The notes below the pieces were generated by a model. That model ran no database searches. It saw only the letters and a program-made list of their open reading frames with translations, and was not told the origin of the DNA. DNA of 5,729 nucleotides from Candidatus Poseidoniaceae archaeon (lineage in GTDB: Archaea > Thermoplasmatota > Poseidoniia > Poseidoniales > Poseidoniaceae), in assembly GCA_029250305.1 (NCBI GenBank), contig JAQXFM010000159.1:1-5729 (forward strand). The letters are read 5' to 3'. The translations under genes were made by a program, and so were the position numbers. Every line of letters begins with the position of its first letter. Positions within the stretch are counted from its first letter, which is position 1. Positions 1 to 4,578 of the stretch are shown piece by piece.

Positions 1-1236
1 AATGAAAGCAACTACGGTATTGACATCATCTCGTTATCGTGGGGCATTACCTCCCACGAAGGCGGTGGATCAGACGGTGAAGACATGCACAGCAGGATCC
101 TCAATGAGGCAATGGAAGCAGGTATTGTTGTGAGCGTCGCAGCTGGAAACGACGGCCCAGACAACGACGGGCTCTCCGGAATGGGTTCCTCAAACTTGGC
201 GATTACTGTTGGCGCAACCGACGACATCAACACCGTTGACCGAAGCGATGACACCGTTGCTTCCTACTCATCGAGAGGTCCTCGTCGAGACAATGCGGAC
301 GGGAATCCTCTCAACGAACTGAAACCCGAAATTTCTGCCCCTGGCACAAACATCATCCAAGCTGAAGGGTGCATCACCTCTGGTGGTTGCAACAATTTCC
401 TTGGTGGCGATGCATCAGAAAATGGCTACACCGGCCGAGGTTCAGGCACGTCCTATGCTACACCATCCGTCACAGGCATCATCGCCTTGATGCTCGAAGC
501 AAATCCGCAACTCTCGCCTGCTGAAGTTAAAGAGATTCTCAAAATCACTGCCGAACGCCGCGGTGAGCCAACACAACCTGATGTCGACCCGTTCTGGAAT
601 CGAGACTTTGGTTGGGGCATGGCTGATGCATTGGCGGCAACGGAACTCTCGATGTACCTACATGATTCGGGCCTCACAGGTCAAATCGATGTCGGGACAC
701 AAGTACACCTGCTCAACCAGACAATGGATGAAAACAGTGGCTTGTCCCTTCTCATAGGCGAGGCATGGGGTCAATCAGGATCAGTAAGCGCAGTTGAATT
801 CAGGATCAATGATGGCTCATGGCAAAGCGCTTCCTTCAATGAATCGAGCGGTGAACTTGGTGCTCTTGAACGGTTCACATGGACTGTAGCGCTCGATCTT
901 GATAAAATGGCGAAGGGCAATCACACCATTGAAGTTCGAGCCTTGAATGATGATTCCGTGCAATCATTGCCAATCTTTGCCGTCGTTGAAGGCACAGGTA
1001 CCGCAATGGATGGAGTCGGCGCTGGATGGTCCAACGGTCAATACCTCGCACTTGCTGGTGCGTTGGTTGTCTTAATCCTCCTTGGTTTCGCACGGGGTGC
1101 TCGCATTGATCCACCGCTCTCCATTGCCAGCAACCAGCCAAACGATTCAGTGGATGCTGTGCTGGCTGCCGATGCCGATATCGCTTCTGCCGTTGATGCA
1201 GTTCTCATTGAAGATGAAATGAAATCTGATGGCTAA
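1..1236 (+). CDS. Subtilisin-like serine peptidase (S8 family), membrane-anchored, 5'-truncated by window
   Basis: The frame is open from base 1 (N-E-S-N-Y-G-I-D-I-I-S-L-S-W-G), so the true start lies upstream; 411 residues are visible before TAA at 1234-1236. Seen, in visible numbering: the oxyanion-hole block SVAAGNDGP with Asn50, the conserved KPEISAPGT stretch (108-116), and the nucleophile block GSGTSYATPSVTG with Ser151. These are diagnostic of family S8. The catalytic Asp and His would precede the window. Two cysteines (124, 130) sit in the loop before the Ser block and might form a disulfide. Residues about 225-334 form a beta-rich Ig-like domain (EFRINDGSW, HTIEVRA). A hydrophobic helix follows at about 348-367 (YLALAGALVVLILLGF), then R-G-A-R and a roughly 45-residue acidic tail containing VDAVL twice. 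Inferred topology: protease outside the cell, one C-terminal anchor, tail in the cytoplasm. Likely role: surface digestion of environmental protein or processing of surface proteins. The family is sure; the substrate is unknown. Confidence 0.95.
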   Translation, partial: NESNYGIDIISLSWGITSHEGGGSDGEDMHSRILNEAMEAGIVVSVAAGNDGPDNDGLSGMGSSNLAITVGATDDINTVDRSDDTVASYSSRGPRRDNADGNPLNELKPEISAPGTNIIQAEGCITSGGCNNFLGGDASENGYTGRGSGTSYATPSVTGIIALMLEANPQLSPAEVKEILKITAERRGEPTQPDVDPFWNRDFGWGMADALAATELSMYLHDSGLTGQIDVGTQVHLLNQTMDENSGLSLLIGEAWGQSGSVSAVEFRINDGSWQSASFNESSGELGALERFTWTVALDLDKMAKGNHTIEVRALNDDSVQSLPIFAVVEGTGTAMDGVGAGWSNGQYLALAGALVVLILLGFARGARIDPPLSIASNQPNDSVDAVLAADADIASAVDAVLIEDEMKSDG

Positions 1237-1249
1237 CACATGTTGTGTT
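1235..1249. repeat. Short inverted repeat straddling the protease stop codon
   Basis: AACACA (1235-1240), spacer TGT, TGTGTT (1244-1249): perfect 6-bp arms, the left one overlapping the TAA stop. No T-tract follows directly, so it does not look like a terminator alone. It could be a small operator or a 3'-end RNA hairpin. An AT-rich 6-bp repeat can also arise by chance. Confidence 0.35.
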
Positions 1250-1251
1250 GA

Positions 1252-1276
1252 GACATGCGGCATTGCGTGTCCTTTT
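1252..1276 (+). terminator. Candidate hairpin plus T-tract terminator after the protease gene
   Basis: GACATGC (1252-1258) can pair with GCGTGTC (1265-1271), including one G-U pair. A further G-U pair closes the loop to the tetraloop GCAT. CTTTT (1272-1276) follows immediately. Archaeal termination depends mainly on U-runs, and this run has only four, so the site is plausible but weak. It would separate the protease transcript from the aminotransferase unit. Confidence 0.4.
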
Positions 1277-1311
1277 ACCCTCGCCTTCAAAAGTCAAGAT
1301 GCGGAGGGTAA
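1275..1311 (+). promoter_or_regulatory. Inverted repeat whose right arm covers the aminotransferase Shine-Dalgarno
   Basis: TTACCCTC (1275-1282) is the exact reverse complement of GAGGGTAA (1304-1311), with 21 nt between; two G-U pairs (1274/1312, 1273/1313) could lengthen the stem in RNA. The right arm contains most of the ribosome binding site at 1303-1308, so a folded leader would hide it. Alternatively CTTTTA (1272-1277) is a poor TATA-like element. Transcription would then start near 1301, the left arm would not be transcribed, and the repeat would act at DNA level as an operator around the start point. The sequence does not decide between these. Confidence 0.4.
1303..1308 (+). promoter_or_regulatory. 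Ribosome binding site of the aminotransferase
   Basis: GGAGGG ends 6 nt before the ATG at 1315, a canonical Shine-Dalgarno position. It fixes the start of the aminotransferase and is the only strong match in the intergenic region. Confidence 0.75.
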
Positions 1312-1314
1312 GGT

Positions 1315-2460
1315 ATGGGCGACTTCAGCGACCGAGCGTTGAGAATTCAACCAACGGGCGTCCGTAAAATGTTCGACCTCGCAGGGGATGATGTCATCTC
1401 CTTTGGTTTGGGTGAACCAGATTTCCAACCTCCTCCAATTGCTATTGAGGCCTTCCATCAAGCCATGCTCGATGGAAAGAACAAGTACACTACGACTGCA
1501 GGTTTGCCAGCCCTGCGCGAGAAGATTGCAGCATCGTGGGCCTCGTACCAAACCGGACTTGACGCTTCCAACGTATGCATCACAATGTCGGGCACCAACG
1601 CCCTGTTGAACCTTTTTTTGACGCTTGTGAATCCCGGCGATAATGTTCTTCTTCCTGAGCCCTATTTCCCACTCTATGGCCCAGATGTCTCGATTGCAGG
1701 CGGTTCAGCGACTTACTATCCATGCCAATTCGAGCATGAATTCATTCCGCAGGTGAGCGACTTGGAAGCCCTTGTCGACGATCGTACGGTCGCCATTTTG
1801 TACAACTTCCCGAGCAACCCCACCGGTGGTACGCTCGACACCCAGCAACGCGACGAGTTGCTTGCCTTTGCAAGAAAACACAACCTGTGGATCATCAGCG
1901 ACGAAGTCTACGATCGCATTGTCTTCGACGGACCTCACGTCTCTTTCATGGGTGCTGGCTATGAGCGGGTGCTCGTGGTGAATTCGTTTTCCAAAACATT
2001 CGCTATGACTGGATGGAGGATGGGCTACATCATTTCAGAAAACGCAGAAGCGATGCATCAAGTCATCAAAATGCAATATTACATCGCAGCCTGTTCCAAC
2101 GATGCAATGCAACATGCTATTTTGGCCACCATGGAACAAGCAAGTGACTATCCTGAGATGGTCGCTGCGGAATTCAAACAACGACGCAACCTGATCGTGG
2201 AACGTCTCAACGCCATGCCTGGCGTCGAATGCCACAAACCTCAGGGAGCCATCTATGTCTTCCCGAAAGTCACGGTTCCTGGCATGACATCGCAAGAGCT
2301 TGCCATGGTGTTGCTCAACGACGGTGTGTTGTGCTCGCCGGGGTCTGCATTCGGTCCATCCGGTGAAGGCCACCTTCGCTTTGCGTACACTATCAGCCAA
2401 GCAGACATCTCACGGGGCATGGACATCGTAGAGGCAACGCTTAATCGTTTGTTGAAGTAA
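1315..2460 (+). CDS. PLP-dependent aminotransferase, class I/II (aspartate/aromatic aminotransferase group)
   Basis: A complete 381-residue protein, normal length for the COG0436-like group of fold-type-I aminotransferases. It transfers the amino group of an amino acid to a 2-oxo acid (typically 2-oxoglutarate) in the cytoplasm through a PLP/PMP cycle. Motifs in order: GLGEPDF (31-37, substrate side); KYTTTAGLPALR (57-68), where Tyr58 is the residue usually given to the neighbouring subunit's PLP phosphate; SGTNAL (92-97, phosphate loop); PYFPLY (116-121) with Tyr117 in the ring-stacking position; NPTG (168-171), Asn168 contacting PLP O3'; DEVYD (196-200), Asp196 to the pyridine N and Tyr199 to O3'; SFSKTFAMTGWR (224-235) with Schiff-base Lys227 and phosphate-binding Arg235; HLRFAY (353-358) with Arg355 for the substrate alpha-carboxylate. 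All key residues are present, so it should be active. Amino-donor specificity (Asp, aromatic, Ala) cannot be read from sequence alone. The ATG at 1315 is supported by GGAGGG upstream. It is probably the first gene of a unit with the two membrane proteins downstream. Confidence 0.96.
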   Translation: MGDFSDRALRIQPTGVRKMFDLAGDDVISFGLGEPDFQPPPIAIEAFHQAMLDGKNKYTTTAGLPALREKIAASWASYQTGLDASNVCITMSGTNALLNLFLTLVNPGDNVLLPEPYFPLYGPDVSIAGGSATYYPCQFEHEFIPQVSDLEALVDDRTVAILYNFPSNPTGGTLDTQQRDELLAFARKHNLWIISDEVYDRIVFDGPHVSFMGAGYERVLVVNSFSKTFAMTGWRMGYIISENAEAMHQVIKMQYYIAACSNDAMQHAILATMEQASDYPEMVAAEFKQRRNLIVERLNAMPGVECHKPQGAIYVFPKVTVPGMTSQELAMVLLNDGVLCSPGSAFGPSGEGHLRFAYTISQADISRGMDIVEATLNRLLK

Positions 2461-2463
2461 GGT

Positions 2464-2471
2464 GAGGTGAT
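2464..2471 (+). promoter_or_regulatory. Ribosome binding site of the 193-aa membrane protein
   Basis: GAGGTGAT matches the archaeal anti-Shine-Dalgarno over 8 bases and lies only 3 nt from the ATG at 2475. It sits in the 14-nt gap after the aminotransferase stop, which supports cotranscription and this start codon. Confidence 0.7.
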
Positions 2472-2474
2472 TCG

Positions 2475-3056
2475 ATGATTGAAGCGATTCTTTTGTTCTC
2501 TCTTGGGTCGTTCATCGGGCATGTGCTGCCTCGGTTTCCCGTCCTTGTGTTAAGCAGGGGTCGCGGCTTCAACGTTCATTTCCCACCTCATCCCGATCCA
2601 GTTCCATTGGGCCCTCATCTCAACCAGCGCGTGCTCCATCTTCGGACGTTTTACTGGTTGAGCCTCATCGTTGCTCTGATTCCGCTGAGTGTCGGTTATG
2701 CCTCCGTACGATGGGGAAATCCCGCGTTTGGTTTTGGCTTGTGGCTTTCATCGGGTTGGCTTGTTCTAAACCGCCTCCAAGCCCTCATTGGTGGCCAAAA
2801 GCCGCCTTGGACCCGCAACATGGCTGAGCAACTTCAGGTCGTGATCGATGGCACAAAAGGTCCACTTGCATGCTGTTCATGGCCTGCGCCTGCTTGGGGC
2901 ATGACACGGGTTCAATGCGGGAATTGCAACAAAGTGCTGCTCAAGGCAGCTCGACCCGATTTGGGTCGGAAGCGTACAGATGGTCGAATCGTTGGTATGC
3001 TTCGTCTTTTGGTCAGCGATGGTTATCCAATGATTCATCCGATTGAGGAAGAATAA
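2475..3056 (+). CDS. Unrecognised small membrane protein with Cys-containing cytoplasmic tail
   Basis: A 193-residue protein that I cannot assign to a family. Three hydrophobic segments are visible: about 4-26 (ILLFSLGSFIGHVLPRF...), 58-78 (TFYWLSLIVALIPLSVGYASV) and 84-105 (AFGFGLWLSSGWLVLNRLQALI). Between the first two lies a Pro/His-rich stretch (HFPPHPDPVPLGPH, 35-48) following the basic SRGR. The C-terminal part (106-193) is soluble and basic. It carries Cys133-Cys134 and a C-G-N-C pair (Cys148, Cys151), which together could make a small metal site, then LGRKRTDGRIVG and an acidic end. By charge, the tail is most likely cytoplasmic. The gene starts 14 nt after the aminotransferase with a strong Shine-Dalgarno, and 71 nt separate it from the next membrane-protein gene. 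Coding is well supported: complete frame, membrane-like pattern, good ribosome site, and fit between neighbours. Function is unknown; a membrane redox, metal or regulatory role is only a guess. Confidence 0.85.
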   Translation: MIEAILLFSLGSFIGHVLPRFPVLVLSRGRGFNVHFPPHPDPVPLGPHLNQRVLHLRTFYWLSLIVALIPLSVGYASVRWGNPAFGFGLWLSSGWLVLNRLQALIGGQKPPWTRNMAEQLQVVIDGTKGPLACCSWPAPAWGMTRVQCGNCNKVLLKAARPDLGRKRTDGRIVGMLRLLVSDGYPMIHPIEEE

Positions 3057-3078
3057 ATCTGGTTGCGACCGAAGGTGG

Positions 3079-3094
3079 TTCAAACCAATTTGAA
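3079..3094. repeat. Short inverted repeat between the two membrane-protein genes
   Basis: TTCAAA (3079-3084), spacer CCAA, TTTGAA (3089-3094): perfect 6-bp arms in the 71-nt gap. CCCC (3096-3099) and GGGG (3108-3111) just downstream can also pair around an 8-nt loop. Neither is followed by a T-tract, so neither looks like a terminator. They may be an operator, RNA processing structures, or chance. Confidence 0.3.
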
Positions 3095-3118
3095 GCCCCA
3101 ATAATGAGGGGAATCTTT

Positions 3119-3124
3119 GAGGTG
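3119..3124 (+). promoter_or_regulatory. Ribosome binding site of the 448-aa membrane protein
   Basis: GAGGTG ends 3 nt before the ATG at 3128, the same sequence and short spacing as for the gene at 2475. It favours 3128 over the later in-frame ATGs at 3146 and 3182. Confidence 0.65.
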
Positions 3125-3127
3125 TGA

Positions 3128-4474
3128 ATGAATCCACGAAGGTGCATGGGGGGCAAGTCGAGAAAGTCCCTTTCAGGCTTGATGTGGTTAACATTCAGAG
3201 CTGTTGGTCAAGTATTGATTACGCCTTTTCTCGCCTTTCTGATCACCTATTATTTCGATTTCCAATTCGATAGTTCTGGTTTTAACTTGGATTTCCGCAA
3301 AGAGATGTTGCCTTGGATTTTCACGGCCTCCCTCGTGTATGCAATGCTTGCACTGTTTTTGGCCTTGACATTTGGCGGTGGTTTCCGTCCTCACAGCGTG
3401 ATTGAGCGGGGCGGTTGGCTTGCAATGCTTCGGCTCAGAGGGCGACATGGTGATGCAGGATTGCGGAGGAACATGCGCGAACATCACGCCACTTCGGCTC
3501 ATGGGCGCCTCTCCCTTCTTGTCCATGAACGGCATATGGCGGGGCATCGAATCACGTCCACCCATGGCGGCTTGGTGCTGGTTGCCATTCCACTCCAAGT
3601 TCTTCTTGCAACGGTGCCTTTGGCGCTTGTCTTAGCCGTCCCGGACACCATCATGCGGGCCGACCGAAGGCTGGAAGTGGCCTTGCTCGTGTACCTTGCT
3701 TGCTTTGTTGTAACGATGAAACTCTTCCCGATGATCGCTCGAAAGTACATCGGACTGGCAACCTTCACCCGCCGTTGGCTCGGCTCGATGGGTTCTTTTT
3801 CGACAGCCACGCCGTTCCTTGTGCTGTGGATTCTTGGCAGGATTGCAAACATCGCAGTGCTTGGATCAATGGGCGATGACATCAGCCTCAGTTTCCAAAT
3901 CGAAAAGGAATTGTTCGAAACTTCCTTTTCCATTCGCTCAATTCCTGAGACATCCTTCGTCGACTTACTCACCGCTCTCGCCGTCATGCCACTCGCAGCA
4001 TTCACCACGCTGGCCGCGCTTGGTGCAGGTGCTGATCCACCCGATTGGATGTACGAATACAACCCTCGGCCTGATGTTTCTGCAAAGGGCTCAGCAGGCT
4101 CTTCTTCGCTGGTCAAGAAGGGCGCCTCAGTCGCTGTTGGCGCCGCTGCAACCGTGGCGGTGGCGGGGGCCTCTGCTGCCGTCGCTCATGGCTCATCCCT
4201 TGCTCAAGGTTTGACTGGTCTCGGTGGTTCTGTGCCCTTGGCCCAATCAGCGGGGGCGTTGCACAACGCTCGAAGTGCTGTGGATACTGTGCCTGTCGAC
4301 ATGATTGATTCGATGGATTCTCTTGAGGATGTGAGCCGTTCCATCGATGCGGTTGATCACGTCCGTCAGTTTCATGACGAGACCAACACCGACCTTGCGA
4401 CCAAGGCCGTTGAATTTGTTCGAACACCCGCCTATGACGAGCCAGCTATTACTGGTTTTAGAAAGAAAGATTGA
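3128..4474 (+). CDS. Unrecognised six-helix membrane protein with His-rich loop and long low-complexity tail
   Basis: A 448-residue integral membrane protein of no family I recognise. Hydrophobic segments: about 25-44, 61-82, 147-171, 183-204, 227-246 and 278-301. The basic N-terminus (NPRRCMGGKSRKS) and the basic even-side loops, against the acidic 247-277 loop (GDDISLSFQIEKELFE), fit six helices with both ends in the cytoplasm. The loop between helices 2 and 3 is long and rich in Arg and His: His107, 119, 120, 125, 133, 136, 140 and 146, with His89 near helix 2. After helix 6 comes DPPDWMYEYNPRPD (303-316), then a Ser/Gly linker. Next is an Ala/Val/Gly stretch (333-353) that could be a seventh helix or a flexible linker, then an acidic, probably helical region (about 383-430), ending in FRKKD. 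The frame is unbroken and has its own GAGGTG site. It probably shares a transcript with the two genes upstream. Possible roles (transporter, metal sensing, scaffold) are speculative. Confidence 0.85.
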   Translation: MNPRRCMGGKSRKSLSGLMWLTFRAVGQVLITPFLAFLITYYFDFQFDSSGFNLDFRKEMLPWIFTASLVYAMLALFLALTFGGGFRPHSVIERGGWLAMLRLRGRHGDAGLRRNMREHHATSAHGRLSLLVHERHMAGHRITSTHGGLVLVAIPLQVLLATVPLALVLAVPDTIMRADRRLEVALLVYLACFVVTMKLFPMIARKYIGLATFTRRWLGSMGSFSTATPFLVLWILGRIANIAVLGSMGDDISLSFQIEKELFETSFSIRSIPETSFVDLLTALAVMPLAAFTTLAALGAGADPPDWMYEYNPRPDVSAKGSAGSSSLVKKGASVAVGAAATVAVAGASAAVAHGSSLAQGLTGLGGSVPLAQSAGALHNARSAVDTVPVDMIDSMDSLEDVSRSIDAVDHVRQFHDETNTDLATKAVEFVRTPAYDEPAITGFRKKD

Positions 4475-4476
4475 AT

Positions 4477-4484
4477 CCTTTTTT
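4477..4484 (+). terminator. T-tract terminator candidate after the membrane-protein gene
   Basis: CCTTTTTT begins 3 nt after the TGA stop at 4472-4474. Six consecutive T without a strong hairpin is a typical archaeal termination signal. It would end the presumed transcript running from the aminotransferase. A weak ATTGA/TCAAT pairing (4470-4474 with 4492-4496) surrounds it. Confidence 0.5.
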
Positions 4485-4505
4485 CGATGAATCAATGGAG
4501 GTTTC

Positions 4506-4528
4506 TGCTGACCCCGTAGGGGTCATCA
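4506..4528. promoter_or_regulatory. GC-rich palindrome upstream of the surface-protein promoter (candidate operator)
   Basis: The core is TGACCCC (4509-4515), spacer GTA, GGGGTCA (4519-4525): perfect 7-bp arms. One mismatch further out, TG (4506-4507) pairs with CA (4527-4528), giving 9 of 10 matched bases per arm. No T-tract follows on the + strand, so it is unlikely to be a terminator. It ends about 12-15 bp before a TATA-like element, where archaeal activators or repressors often bind. As RNA it would form a stable hairpin if transcription reads through from upstream. Confidence 0.5.
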
Positions 4529-4539
4529 AAAGGCCATGA

Positions 4540-4547
4540 CTATATGC
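4540..4547 (+). promoter_or_regulatory. TATA-like element of the surface-protein gene
   Basis: CTATATGC is the best TATA-box-like sequence in the 104-nt gap. An archaeal start point about 24-27 nt downstream falls near 4568-4572, leaving a leader of roughly 7-11 nt before the ATG at 4579. The transcript would be nearly leaderless, with at most a weak GGTG (4572-4575) as ribosome site. This fits the absence of a good Shine-Dalgarno there. Confidence 0.4.
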
Positions 4548-4578
4548 GAAGTGATTCTCCGGTGAATCGTTGGTGTTT

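Noticed and set aside
2035..2400. 121-residue minus-strand frame within the aminotransferase
   Set aside because: The + strand there encodes conserved aminotransferase sequence including HLRFAY; the antisense frame shows no motif or start signal.
3402..3635. Alternative + frame over the His-rich loop, considered as a sign of a frameshift in the membrane protein
   Set aside because: Using it would need two compensating frameshifts. The frame is closed by a TGA at 3399-3401 and a TAG at 3633-3635, while the main frame continues unbroken into convincing membrane helices on both sides.
3499..4116. 205-residue open frame on the minus strand
   Set aside because: It lies wholly inside the six-helix protein gene, its product lacks a coherent hydrophobic or domain pattern, and it has no ribosome site. 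It reads as an antisense shadow.
4497..4501. GGAGG resembling a Shine-Dalgarno in the gap before the surface-protein gene
   Set aside because: No ATG, GTG or TTG follows at a usable distance, and it is about 80 nt from the real start.
4553..4568. GATTC/GAATC inverted repeat near the presumed start of the surface-protein transcript
   Set aside because: Only 5-bp arms with a 6-nt gap, easily expected by chance; no support beyond position.
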